NCBI GenBank assembly: GCA_030066085.1 | Contig: JASJCI010000027.1 | Coordinates: 1-58,605 of the forward strand | Direction of reading: 5' to 3' | Source: Gammaproteobacteria bacterium | Lineage (GTDB): Bacteria; Pseudomonadota; Gammaproteobacteria; GCA-001735895 | Length of the DNA stretch: 58,605 nucleotides | Shown: one piece after another, positions 24,799-33,301 of the stretch | Layout of the letters: the number at the start of each line of letters is the position of its first letter | Numbering within the stretch: the first letter of the stretch is position 1 | Notes under the pieces: model-generated | Databases searched by the model: none | Told to the model about the DNA's origin: nothing | The model's input: only the letters and a program-made list of their open reading frames with translations | Program-made: the position numbers and the translations under genes

Positions 24799-25659
24799 AT
24801 GTCCGAACCCAGCCAGCAGCGTATCGACCAGTTCGCCGATCTCGCGCGTTACATCGCCGACCACGCCGACGAATCCCTGCCACTGACCCGCCTGGCCGCG
24901 CGTGTGCACCTGTCGCCGTCGCGCATGCAGCGCGTGTTCAAATCGATCTTCGGCATTACGCCGAAGAAATTTCAACAGGCGGCGCGCAGCGCCAGGTTCC
25001 GGCAGCTGTTGCGCGCGGGTTCGGATGTCACCGCCGCGATCCACGAGGCTGGCTACGGCTCGACCAGTCGGCTGTACGAGAATGCCGCGCACAACATCGG
25101 CATGACGCCGAAGGCTTATCGCGCGGGTGGCGCGGGCGAGACCATCACCTGGGCCTGCCGCGAAACCGTGCTCGGCCCGCTGCTGATGGCCGCCACCGAC
25201 CGCGGCGTCTGCTTCGCCCAGTTCGGTGACGCTTGCGATCGACTTCGGCAACAGTTACGCGACGAGTTTCCAGGCGCCGAGATCCTGGCTTACGACGGCC
25301 GCGACGGGCACGAACTCGACCGCTGGATCGACGCGCTCGATGCCTATATGCAAAATCGGCAGCCGCGCCCGGACCTGCCGCTGGATCTGCGCGGTACCGC
25401 GTTCCAGGTCAGGGTATGGGAATTCCTGCTGTCGTTGCAGGATGGCGATGTCGCCAGCTACGCCGAGGTGGCCGCGGGTATCGAGCGCCCCGGCGCGGCC
25501 CGCGCCGCGGCATCGGCGATCGGGCGCAACCGCATCGCGGTGCTGGTGCCCTGCCACCGTATCCTGCGCGGCGACGGCGGCATCGGCGGCTACCGCTGGG
25601 GTGTCGAGCGCAAGCGCGCGCTGCTCGACGCCGAGCGTGCGCGCAAGGCCCGCGGTTGA
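24799..25659 (+). CDS. Ada-like AraC/methylated-DNA methyltransferase fusion
   Basis: 286 residues from ATG 24799. Residues 8-108 are an AraC-type double helix-turn-helix (LPLTRLAARVHLSPSRMQRVFK; VTAAIHEAGYGSTSRLYENA), and residues 115-280 an O6-alkylguanine-DNA alkyltransferase with the active-site PCHR at 251-254 (acceptor Cys252), the arginine-finger helix GAARAAASAIGRNRIAVLV and the RGDGGIGGYRWG tail. The N-terminal zinc-Cys domain of E. coli Ada (Cys38) is absent, so methyl-phosphotriester sensing is not expected; the protein may both repair O6-alkylguanine and regulate through that Cys. Proteins of this two-domain type are common. The last codons lie inside a 272-bp tandem duplication. 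Confidence 0.9.
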   Translation: MSEPSQQRIDQFADLARYIADHADESLPLTRLAARVHLSPSRMQRVFKSIFGITPKKFQQAARSARFRQLLRAGSDVTAAIHEAGYGSTSRLYENAAHNIGMTPKAYRAGGAGETITWACRETVLGPLLMAATDRGVCFAQFGDACDRLRQQLRDEFPGAEILAYDGRDGHELDRWIDALDAYMQNRQPRPDLPLDLRGTAFQVRVWEFLLSLQDGDVASYAEVAAGIERPGAARAAASAIGRNRIAVLVPCHRILRGDGGIGGYRWGVERKRALLDAERARKARG

Positions 25660-26175
25660 GTTCACCCTGCACCCTGCTCGCACCGTGAAGTCGCCAACTA
25701 GAAAGCGGTCACGGTTCGGAGAATTACTTTCAAAAGTCACCCCGCGGCTTGACCGCGGGATCCAGTTGTAAGTCCAGAGGCTCTGGATACCGCGGTCAAG
25801 CCGCGGTACGACAAGCCTTTCTTGGTTGCCGAGGAACGACTCTCGTAAGAGGGCTTGTGGCTGACCGGCTTCGCTCCGGCCGCACATCGTCATCCCGCAT
25901 CGGCGGACCGCCGCGCAAGGCCCGCGGTTGAGTTCACCCTGCACCCTGCTCGCACCGTCAAGTCGCCAACTAGATAGCGGTCACGGTTCGTAGAATTACT
26001 TTCAAAAGTCACCCCGCGGCTTGACCGCGGGGTCCAGTTGTAAGTCCAGGGGCTCTGGATACCGCGGTCAAGCCGCGGTACGACAAGCCTTTTTTGGTTT
26101 CCGAGGAACGACTCTCGTAAGAGGGCATGTGGCTGACCGGCTTCGCTACGACCGCGCATCGTCATCCCGCATCGG
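25641..26175. repeat. Tandem duplication of 272 bp including the end of the ada-like gene
   Basis: Copy 1 begins with GCGCAAGGCCCGCGGTTGAG at 25641 (the last codons of the ada-like gene) and copy 2 with the same bases at 25913. The shared text continues through GTTCACCCTGCACCCTGCTC, GCGGTCACGGTTCG, an inverted pair CCGCGGCTTGACCGCGG / CCGCGGTCAAGCCGCGG, and GACTCTCGTAAGAGGGC. Only scattered single-base differences separate the copies, so the duplication is recent. The inverted pair is the GC-rich repeat family of the window. Confidence 0.85.
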
Positions 26176-26500
26176 CGGACCGCCACGACCGCCGGGATCT
26201 CCCCGGGCAGACGCTCCGGCCGCACATCGTCATCCCGCGTCGGCGGTCCGCCGCGCAAGCGGGAATCTCCGGACCATGGCGCCATTACAAGATCCCCGAT
26301 TGCGCGGGGATGACGATGGGGCCGGGGGCGGCGACTGTAGGGCGTCCGCATGACGATGGGGCCGGGGGCGACTGTAGGGCGTCCGCATGACGACGGGGCA
26401 GGGGGAGGATGACAACGCTGCGCTCTTGGGACCTTCGGGTCCGCAATGACGGCCGGGCCGCGCGGATGGCGGGGCAGGGCGCGGGAACGACGGGTGCGTA
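26176..26500. repeat. GC-rich intergenic repeat block C
   Basis: Further copies of the second family follow the duplication: CATCGTCATCCCGC with GGCGGTCCGCC near 26160-26260, CGCAAGCGGGAATCTCC, TTGCGCGGGGATGACGATGG, and a short tandem repeat of about 35 bases (ATGACGATGGGGCCGGGGGC, GACTGTAGGGCGTCCGC) twice between 26315 and 26390. No gene seen before the AEC carrier at 26523. Confidence 0.7.
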
Positions 26501-26522
26501 TCTGTTAGGCTAGGCGGCAGTC

Positions 26523-27452
26523 ATGCTCGTCGAAATCCTGAACATCGTCGCGCCGGTATTCATCGTCGTCGGCGCGGGTTATGCCGCGGTCAGGACCGGC
26601 CTGGTCGGCGTCGAGCCGATCGACCACCTGATGAAGTTCGCGATCACCTTCGCGATCCCGTGCCTGCTGTTCCGCGCGACCTCGACCATCGATCTCGCCG
26701 CCGCGTTCGACTGGCGCATCCTCGTGGCCTACTACGGGGCCGCCGTGACCGGCTTCGTGCTGGTGTACTTCATCGCCACGCGCGGATTCAAGCGCCGTCC
26801 CGGCGAGGGCGTCGCGATCGGCTTCGCCGCGCTGTTTTCCAACCTGGTGTTGCTCGGCCTGCCGATCTCGGAACGCGCGTGGGGCGTCGACACGATGGCG
26901 CCCAACTTCGCGCTGGTCGCGGTCAACGCGCCGATCTGTTACTTCGTCGGTATCACCGCGATGGAAATCCTGCGCGCCGACGGGCGTAATGCGGCCGATA
27001 CGCTGCGCGTGGTGCTGACCGCGATGTTCCGCAACAGCATGATGATCGGCATCGGCCTCGGCTTCATCGTCAACCTCGGCGGTATTCCGCTGCCGGCCGC
27101 GCTGCTGGCGGCGGTCGACCTGCTCGCGCGCGCATCGCTGCCGGTGGCGCTGTTCGCGCTCGGCGGCGTGCTGACGCGCTACACCCTGGCGAAATCGCTC
27201 GGCGAGGCGTCGACCGTGGCGACGGTATCGCTGCTGCTGCAGCCGGCGCTGACGCTGTTGATCGCGACGCAACTGGAGCTGCCGAAGCAAACCATCGATT
27301 CGATCGTGCTGATGGCGGCGGTTGCGCCCGGGCTCAACGCTTACCTGTTCGCGAGCATGTATAACCGCGCGCTCGGAGCGTCGGCGAGCTCGGTACTGCT
27401 GTCGACCCTGCTGTCGGTGTTCAGCGTGAGTGCGTGGCTCGTGATCCTGTAG
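26523..27452 (+). CDS. AEC-family carrier (auxin efflux carrier-type permease)
   Basis: 309 residues from ATG 26523. Ten hydrophobic segments arranged as two five-helix halves, with the AEC features NIVAPVFIVVGAGYAAVRTG at the start, ITFAIPCLLFRATS in TM3, and the conserved end VAPGLNAYLFASMYNRA. Bacterial AEC proteins export or take up small organic acids such as malate or lactate. Stop 27452 directly abuts the stop of the convergent aminotransferase gene (27453). A link to glyoxylate/glycolate metabolism of the next two genes is inferred from position only. No family-specific substrate residue is known to me. Confidence 0.85.
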   Translation: MLVEILNIVAPVFIVVGAGYAAVRTGLVGVEPIDHLMKFAITFAIPCLLFRATSTIDLAAAFDWRILVAYYGAAVTGFVLVYFIATRGFKRRPGEGVAIGFAALFSNLVLLGLPISERAWGVDTMAPNFALVAVNAPICYFVGITAMEILRADGRNAADTLRVVLTAMFRNSMMIGIGLGFIVNLGGIPLPAALLAAVDLLARASLPVALFALGGVLTRYTLAKSLGEASTVATVSLLLQPALTLLIATQLELPKQTIDSIVLMAAVAPGLNAYLFASMYNRALGASASSVLLSTLLSVFSVSAWLVIL

Positions 27453-28622
27453 TCAGGGGGTGTCGGCGAGGTATTCGAGTGCCGCGCTGACGCCGCCCGG
27501 GGTAAACGGTACGCCGGCCAGTCCCAGCCCCATCTCGACGCCGCTGAGCGTGCCGGCCAGCATCAGGTCGTTGAAGTCGCCGAGGTGGCCGATGCGGAAC
27601 ACGCGTCCCTGCACCTTGCCGAGACCGGTACCGAGCGACATGTCGAAACGCTCGAGGATGATCTGGCGCACGCGGTCGGCGTCGTGGCCCTCGGGCAGCA
27701 GGATCGCGGTCAGCACGTCGCTGTATTCGTCCGGGTTCTGGCACAGGATTTCGAGTCCCCAGGCACGCACCGCGCGCCGGGTCGCCTCGGCGTGGCGGCG
27801 GTGGCGGGCGAAAACATTGTCGAGACCTTCCTCCTCGAGCATACGCAGGGCTTCGCGCAGCGCGTACAGCAGGTTGGTCGCGGGGGTGTACGGAAAGTAA
27901 CCGCTCTTGTTGGCGTCGAGCATCGGCTGCCAGCGCCAGTAAGCCGCGGGCAGCGTGGCGCTCTTGCTGGCTGCGAGCGCCTTCGCGCTGATCGCGTTGA
28001 ACGACAGCCCCGGCGGCAGCATCAGGCCTTTCTGCGAACCGGCCACGGTGACGTCGACGCCCCACTCGTCGTGGCGGTAATCGATCGAGCCGAGCGAGGA
28101 AATGGTATCGACCAGCAGCAGCGCGGGATGCGCGGCGCGGTCGATCGCCGCACGGATTTCGCCGATGCGGCTGGTCGAACCGGTCGAGGTTTCGTTGTGT
28201 ACCACGCCGACCGCCTTGATCGAATGCCCGCTGTCGGCCGCCAGCCGGGCCTCGACCTCGGCCGGGTCCACGCCGCGGCGCCAGTCGCCCTCGACGAACT
28301 CGACCTCGAGCCCCAGTTCGCTGGCGATGCCGCGCCACAGGGTCGCGAACTGGCCGGTTTCGAACATCAGCACCCTGTCGCCTGGCGACAGCGTGTTGAC
28401 CAGTGCCGCTTCCCAGGCACCGGTGCCGGAGGCCGGGTAGATCACGACATCGGCGCTGGTCCGGAAAACTTTTTTCATGCCGTCGACGACCTCGAGTCCC
28501 AGCTCGGCGAACTCGGGCCCGCGATGGTCGATGGTTGGCAGGTCCATCGCGCGCAGTACCCGGTCGGGCACGTTGCTCGGCCCCGGAATCTGCAGGAAGT
28601 GGCGTCCGGCGGTGTACGTCAT
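27453..28622 (-). CDS. Serine/alanine-glyoxylate aminotransferase family
   Basis: 389 residues from ATG 28622, with GGAG about eight bases upstream. Class V PLP enzyme: LQIPGPSNVPDRVLRAMD at the N-terminus, SGTGAWEAALVNTLSPGDRVL, DTISSLGSIDY with the PLP-ring aspartate, VTVAGSQKGLMLPPG with the Schiff-base lysine, and RIGHLGDFND near the end, all typical of AGT/serine-glyoxylate aminotransferase. It transfers an amino group between serine or alanine and glyoxylate. The divergent neighbour (66 bases away) is a fused glycolate-oxidase-like protein that makes glyoxylate or a related 2-oxo acid, so the pair fits a glycolate-to-glycine route. The frame stays open far upstream (to 31025), which is antisense shadow. 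Confidence 0.9.
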   Translation of the reverse strand: MTYTAGRHFLQIPGPSNVPDRVLRAMDLPTIDHRGPEFAELGLEVVDGMKKVFRTSADVVIYPASGTGAWEAALVNTLSPGDRVLMFETGQFATLWRGIASELGLEVEFVEGDWRRGVDPAEVEARLAADSGHSIKAVGVVHNETSTGSTSRIGEIRAAIDRAAHPALLLVDTISSLGSIDYRHDEWGVDVTVAGSQKGLMLPPGLSFNAISAKALAASKSATLPAAYWRWQPMLDANKSGYFPYTPATNLLYALREALRMLEEEGLDNVFARHRRHAEATRRAVRAWGLEILCQNPDEYSDVLTAILLPEGHDADRVRQIILERFDMSLGTGLGKVQGRVFRIGHLGDFNDLMLAGTLSGVEMGLGLAGVPFTPGGVSAALEYLADTP

Positions 28623-28688
28623 GTCAGGTCTCCATCGGGCTGGATTTGTTATATTTTCGGCGTTGGGCGACAATCCTGCCTCACCCGC
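28623..28688 (-). promoter_or_regulatory. Divergent promoter region aminotransferase/glycolate oxidase
   Basis: Sixty-six bases separate two divergent starts. On the minus strand a TATAAC (28653-28648) lies 26 bases from the aminotransferase ATG with TTGTCG further upstream at short spacing; an AT-rich core (TTTGTTATATTTTCGG) is the only such stretch in a GC-rich neighbourhood. Shared regulation of both genes is plausible. Confidence 0.3.
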
Positions 28689-31661
28689 ATGGGTAGCGCA
28701 AGTTCGGTCCCCAGGCAGTTGCACAAGGTATTCCAGTTGGACAACGGTATCATTTCGCAAGCACCCCGCAGCCGCGCGGTTTCGATCGGCGACAGCCGCC
28801 TGGCCGCGCGCCTGCGCCGTGAGCTCGAGGGCGACGTGCTGTTCGATCCTTTCGCCCGTGGCCGCTACAGCACCGACGCGTCGATCTACCAGATCGAGCC
28901 GGTCGGCGTGGTGGTGCCGAAAGATCGCGAGGATATCCGCCGCGCGCTCGAAATCGCCGCCGACGAGGGCCTGCCGGTACTGCCGCGGGGCGGCGGTACC
29001 TCGCAAATCGGTCAGACCGTCGGCGAAGCGCTGGTAATCGATACCAGCAAGTACTGCAATCGAATCGGCGAATTCGACGCCGGGGCGAGGCAGGTCGAGG
29101 TCGAGCCGGGGCTGGTGCTCGATCAGCTCAACCGGTTTCTCAAGCCGCACGGCCTGTTTTACCCGGTCGACGTCTCCACCGGAAATCGCGCCACGCTCGG
29201 CGGCATGGCCGGCAACAACAGCTGCGGCGCGCGCTCGATCCGCTACGGCAACATGGTGCACAACGTCGACGCGATCGACGCAATCCTCGCCGACGGCAGC
29301 GACGCGCTGTTCGCGCGCACGGCCGACAGCAGCCAGGACGGCACCGGCGCGCGGCTGATGGCGCGCATGGCGGCGCTGGGTCAGCGCGAGGTCGACGAGA
29401 TCGAAAAATCGTTTCCGGCGCTGCTGCGCCGGGTCGGCGGTTACAACATCGACCAGGTCATGCGCGGCGACGACAACCACTTCGGACGCCTGCTGGTCGG
29501 CTCCGAGGGCACGCTGGCGTTTTTTGCCGGGCTGAAGCTTGCGCTGCAGCCGATTCCGCCGCACAAGGTACTCGGCATCTGCCACTTCCCGACCTTCTAC
29601 CAGGCGATGGATTCGGCGCAGCATATCGTCAAGCTCGACCCGGCCGCGGTCGAGCTGGTCGACCGCACGATGATCGAGCTGTCGCGCGAAATTCCGCTGT
29701 TCCGGCCCACGGTCGAACGCTTCGTCAAGGGCGAGCCCGACGCGCTGTTGCTGGTCGAGTTCGCCGGCGAGGATCGCGACGAGCAGCTCGGCAAGCTGCG
29801 CCAGCTGGTCGAGCTGATGGGTGACCTCGGTTTTGCCGATGCCGTGGTCGAGGCGCTCGATCCGGATTTCCAGTCGTCGGTGTGGGAGGTGCGCAAGTCC
29901 GGGCTCAACATCATGATGTCGATGAAGGGCGAGGGTAAACCGGTGTCGTTCATCGAGGACTGCGCCGTGCGGCTCGAGGACCTCGCCGAGTACACCCGGC
30001 GCCTGACCGATATCTTCGAGAAATACGGCACCAGCGGCACCTGGTACGCGCACGCGTCGGTCGGCTGCCTGCACGTGCGCCCGATCCTGAACATGAAACA
30101 GGACGGCGCGCAAAAGATGCGCGCGATCATGGAGGAAACGCTCGAAATCGTCGAGGAGTACAAGGGCTCGCACTCGGGCGAGCACGGCGACGGCCTCGCG
30201 CGCTCCGAGTTTCACGAGCGCATGTTCGGCGCGCGCATGCTGCGCAACTTCGAGGAGGTCAAGGACAGCTTCGATCCGCACGGTCTGTTCAACCCGGGCA
30301 AGATCGTGCGCGCGCCGCGTTTCGACGACCGTTCGCTGTTTCGCTACAAGCCGGGTTACGCGGTACCGCCGCTCGACACCGCGTTCGACTGGTCGGCCTG
30401 GGGCGGCTTCGGTGGCGCGGTCGAGATGTGCAACAACAACGGCGCCTGTCGCAAGGCCGCGGTCGGCGTCATGTGCCCGTCCTACCGCGTGACGCGCGAG
30501 GAACAGCACCTGGTGCGCGGGCGCGCCAATACGCTGCGGCTCGCGCTCAGCGGGCAGCTCGGGCGCGACGCGCTGGTGGCGGAGTCGATGTACGACACCA
30601 TGGATCTCTGTGTCGGCTGCAAGGGCTGCCGCCGCGAATGCCCGACCGGGGTCGACATGGCGAAAATGAAGACCGAGTTCCTGTATCACTATCGCAAGGC
30701 GCACAAGCTGTCGCTGCGTGATCGCCTGGTCGCATTCATGCCGCGCTACGCGCCGCTGGCGGCGCGTTTCGGCTTTATTCTCAACCTGCGCGACCGCTTG
30801 CCCGGGCTCGCCGCGCTCAGCGAAAAACTGCTCGGCCTCAGCGCGCGCCGCCGCCTGCCGCGCTGGCGCGCCGACTATTTCGACGACCGGCGGGATGCAC
30901 CGGCGGCGAACGAGGACGCGATGCGGGCGGTGGTGCTGTGGGTCGACAGCTTCAACCGCTATTTCGAGCCGGACAACGCGCGTGCCGCGATCGCGGTGCT
31001 CGAAGCCGCCGGTTACCGCGTGCACCTGCCGCTCCCGCTAGACGGCGGCCGCGCGCTCGACGAGGGCCGCACGTTGCTGACTGCCGGGCTGGTCGACGAG
31101 GCACACCGGGAGATCCGACGCCTGCTGGACGCGCTGGCGCCTTACGTCGAACGCGGGTTGCCGGTGATCGGGCTGGAGCCGTCGAGCCTGCTGACGCTGC
31201 GCGACGAATACCCGAGCCTGCTGCCGGGTGCGGAAACCGCGCGACTGGCCGAGCAGGCGCTGCTGCTGGAGGAATTCCTCGCGCGCGAGCACGAAGCCGG
31301 CACGCTCGATCTGAAGCTGAAATCCCTGCCGCAACGCAACGCGCTGCTGCACGGCCACTGCCACCAGAAAGCGTTCGCGGTCATGGGCGCGATGCAGCAG
31401 ACGCTGGCGCTGGTGCCCGCGCTCGAGGTCGAAGTGGTCGACTCCAGCTGCTGCGGCATGGCGGGCTCATTCGGCTACGAGGCCGAACATTTCGACCTGT
31501 CGATGCAAATGGCCGAACTCGACCTGCTGCCGGCGATGCGCGCCGCCGCGGACGACACCCTGCTGGTGGCCAACGGCTTCAGCTGCCGTCACCAGATTGC
31601 CGACGGCGCCCGGCGCGAGGCGCGCCACGTCGCGCGCATACTGCGCGACGCGCTGGCGTGA
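28689..31661 (+). CDS. Fused FAD oxidase / 4Fe-4S / CCG protein (GlcD-GlcF-type, D-2-hydroxyacid dehydrogenase)
   Basis: 990 residues from ATG 28689; longer frames upstream are antisense to the aminotransferase. Domain order: FAD_binding_4 (LPVLPRGGGTSQIGQTVG near residue 98; GNNSCGARSIRYGN), FAD-oxidase C-terminal (GSHSGEHGDGLARSEF; FDPHGLFNPGKI), two 4Fe-4S sites (CNNNGACRKAAVGVMCPSYR and CVGCKGCRRECPTGVDM), then a CCG domain (HGHCHQKA; SSCCGMAGSFGYE). This is the fusion of the glycolate oxidase subunits GlcD and GlcF or of D-lactate dehydrogenase type; electrons go to the quinone pool. The natural substrate (glycolate, D-lactate, D-2-hydroxyglutarate) is undetermined, but the glyoxylate aminotransferase next door favours glycolate. 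AzlC follows 55 bases on. Confidence 0.9.
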   Translation: MGSASSVPRQLHKVFQLDNGIISQAPRSRAVSIGDSRLAARLRRELEGDVLFDPFARGRYSTDASIYQIEPVGVVVPKDREDIRRALEIAADEGLPVLPRGGGTSQIGQTVGEALVIDTSKYCNRIGEFDAGARQVEVEPGLVLDQLNRFLKPHGLFYPVDVSTGNRATLGGMAGNNSCGARSIRYGNMVHNVDAIDAILADGSDALFARTADSSQDGTGARLMARMAALGQREVDEIEKSFPALLRRVGGYNIDQVMRGDDNHFGRLLVGSEGTLAFFAGLKLALQPIPPHKVLGICHFPTFYQAMDSAQHIVKLDPAAVELVDRTMIELSREIPLFRPTVERFVKGEPDALLLVEFAGEDRDEQLGKLRQLVELMGDLGFADAVVEALDPDFQSSVWEVRKSGLNIMMSMKGEGKPVSFIEDCAVRLEDLAEYTRRLTDIFEKYGTSGTWYAHASVGCLHVRPILNMKQDGAQKMRAIMEETLEIVEEYKGSHSGEHGDGLARSEFHERMFGARMLRNFEEVKDSFDPHGLFNPGKIVRAPRFDDRSLFRYKPGYAVPPLDTAFDWSAWGGFGGAVEMCNNNGACRKAAVGVMCPSYRVTREEQHLVRGRANTLRLALSGQLGRDALVAESMYDTMDLCVGCKGCRRECPTGVDMAKMKTEFLYHYRKAHKLSLRDRLVAFMPRYAPLAARFGFILNLRDRLPGLAALSEKLLGLSARRRLPRWRADYFDDRRDAPAANEDAMRAVVLWVDSFNRYFEPDNARAAIAVLEAAGYRVHLPLPLDGGRALDEGRTLLTAGLVDEAHREIRRLLDALAPYVERGLPVIGLEPSSLLTLRDEYPSLLPGAETARLAEQALLLEEFLAREHEAGTLDLKLKSLPQRNALLHGHCHQKAFAVMGAMQQTLALVPALEVEVVDSSCCGMAGSFGYEAEHFDLSMQMAELDLLPAMRAAADDTLLVANGFSCRHQIADGARREARHVARILRDALA

Positions 31662-31716
31662 TCCGCGCGCTTGCGGGTGACGTTCCGCATTCGATGCAGT
31701 ACGGATATCGTTCTCG

Positions 31717-32430
31717 ATGTCGCTGATCGGCGGCAGCAGCCAGGTCGTGCGCAAGGCCGTCGTCGACGCGCTGTCGCTGCCGGCCTTTATCCTGTTCTTC
31801 ACCATGATGGGTTTCGGCTCGCTGATGCAGCAGGCCGGCTTCGACGCGCTCATGGCCGCCGTCGCGACCCTGACCATCTGGGGCCTGCCGGGACAGCTGG
31901 CGATGGTCGAGCTGACCGTGACCGGGCAGGGGCTGATCGCGATCGTGGTGGCCTGCTCGCTGGCCAACGCCCGCTTCATGCCGATGGTGGTGTCTTTCGT
32001 CCCGGCGATGGCGCGCGGCGGCGCCAGCGTCTGGCGCCAGTTGCTCGACGCGCAGATGCTTTCGATCAATTCCTGGGCCGTGTGCATGCGCGAATTCCCG
32101 CGCGTGGAAGCGCAGTGGCGACCGCTGTACTACCGGACCTTCGCCGGTTTCATCCTCGGCGCCGCGGTGCTCGGTACGCTGCTGGGTTACTACGGCGCCG
32201 TGATCCTGCCCGCGGTCATCGTGCTCGGCCTGATTTTTACCAGCCCGCTGTTCTTTGCGCTGGTGCTGGCGACCACGCCCGGGCGTGCCGAGCGCCTGTC
32301 GATGCTGGCGGGCTGTGCCATCGTGCCGGTTGCCGGGCACTTTTACCCGTCGATCGACCTGCTGATCACCGGTGTTGTCGGCGGCACGGTCGGCTTCGTG
32401 GGCGCGCGTTTCTGGCAGACCGATGGATAG
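31717..32430 (+). CDS. azlC: AzlC-family permease, large subunit
   Basis: 237 residues from ATG 31717. Six to eight membrane segments and the AzlC pattern: LSLPAFILFFTMMGFGSL, GLPGQLAMVEL, SLANARFMPMVVSF, INSWAVCMREFP, and TLLGYYGAVILP. With AzlD it forms the branched-chain amino acid (and analogue) exporter first found as azlCD in Bacillus; the E. coli relative is YgaZH. The gene is followed by azlD with an eight-base overlap, so the two are translationally coupled. It may share a transcript with the oxidase upstream. An AzlD fragment is also found at 9463-9651, where no azlC remains. Confidence 0.88.
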   Translation: MSLIGGSSQVVRKAVVDALSLPAFILFFTMMGFGSLMQQAGFDALMAAVATLTIWGLPGQLAMVELTVTGQGLIAIVVACSLANARFMPMVVSFVPAMARGGASVWRQLLDAQMLSINSWAVCMREFPRVEAQWRPLYYRTFAGFILGAAVLGTLLGYYGAVILPAVIVLGLIFTSPLFFALVLATTPGRAERLSMLAGCAIVPVAGHFYPSIDLLITGVVGGTVGFVGARFWQTDG

Positions 32431-32746
32431 GCTGTGGTGGATCGTGCTCGGCTGCGGCGCGGCGACCTTCCTGTGGCGCGGCCTCGGCGTGGTCGTGGTG
32501 CGCCGTATCGATCCGCAGGGCGCCGTTTTTCGCTGGATTACCTGCGTGTCCTATGCCATGGTCGCCGGGCTGATATTCCGCATGATCGTGCTGCCGGAAA
32601 GCGACCTTGCCAGTGTCCCGCTCGCGCAGCGCATCGCCGCGGTCGCGCTCGCGTTTGCCGCCTATTTCCTCCTCGGTCGCCGCCTGGTGGCGGGCGTGCT
32701 GGCGGGAAGCCTGACCCTGTCGGCCCTGGCGTACTGGTTTACCTGA
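32423..32746 (+). CDS. azlD: AzlD-family permease, small subunit
   Basis: 107 residues from ATG 32423, which overlaps the last codons and stop (32428-32430) of azlC. Four hydrophobic segments: WWIVLGCGAATFLWRGLGVVV, ITCVSYAMVAGLIFRMIVLP, RIAAVALAFAAYFLLGRR, and LVAGVLAGSLTLSALAYW. Length and layout are those of AzlD/YgaH, the partner that completes the AzlCD amino-acid exporter. It is the reference used to recognise the broken copy near 9.5 kb. Gene ends 30 bases before REP-like cluster 4, so no conventional hairpin terminator is visible; the repeat cluster itself could form hairpins in the transcript. Confidence 0.86.
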   Translation: MDRLWWIVLGCGAATFLWRGLGVVVVRRIDPQGAVFRWITCVSYAMVAGLIFRMIVLPESDLASVPLAQRIAAVALAFAAYFLLGRRLVAGVLAGSLTLSALAYWFT

Positions 32747-32775
32747 ATCCTCACCACCTTGAGCTCGAGCCCCCC

Positions 32776-33248
32776 AAAAAGGGGACGGAGGGATTATTTT
32801 TTAACCAGTTCTCCGTCCGGGAGGCTCAACCAAAAAGGGGACGGAGGGATTATTTTTTAACCAGTTCTCCGTCCGGGAGGCTCAACAAGCAGGTGAGCTT
32901 GCGGTTCACGGAACTGTTGTGCCAGATCAACTCCGTTTCCTGAGTCCCCAAATTGTTGCCATAGAGGCCGAAATCAAAAAAGGGGACGGAGGGATTATTT
33001 TCTAACCAGTTCTCCGTCCGGGAGGCTCAAGAAGCAGGTGAGTTTGTGGTTCACGGAACTGTTGTGCCAGATCAACCCCGTTTCCTGAGTCCCCAAATTG
33101 TTGCCATAGAGGCCGAAATTAACCGGCATTGATGCAATTCAGGCACACGGCGGCTTGAAAACCCGATTCGACCTCGAGCGAGCTGCTTGACGCTGGCTCT
33201 GGCCAGGCCAAGAGTTGATCAAAAAATAATCCCTCCGTCCCCTTTTTT
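32776..33248. repeat. REP-like repeat cluster 4: hairpin copies, a 145-bp duplication and a closing inverse copy
   Basis: Three direct copies of the core begin near 32776, 32832 and 32975. Each is followed by ACCAGTTCTCCGTCCGGGAG, and CTCCGTCC (32811, 32867, 33012) is the exact complement of GGACGGAG in the core (32783, 32839, 32984), so every copy can fold as an 8-bp stem. Copies 2 and 3 are each followed by the same 85-base text (GTGAG(C/T)TTG, TTCACGGAACTGTTGTGCCA, GTTGCCATAGAGGCCGAAAT), that is, a 145-bp unit in tandem. An inverse core (AATAATCCCTCCGTCCCC, near 33226) closes the cluster. The minus strand of the 85-base part reads like a gene end (LYGNNLGTQETELIWHNSS). Confidence 0.85.
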
Positions 33249-33301
33249 GCGCTGCTTTGCCGGTGCCCGCAACGACGGCCTCGGGCCAGGATGTGTCGGT
33301 G

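Noticed and set aside
28623-31025. A minus-strand open frame continuing the aminotransferase frame upstream through the whole oxidase gene (1190 codons in total)
   Set aside because: The part beyond the aminotransferase ATG at 28622 is antisense to the oxidase, with His/Arg/Ala-rich non-family sequence. Long antisense frames are expected in GC-rich coding DNA.
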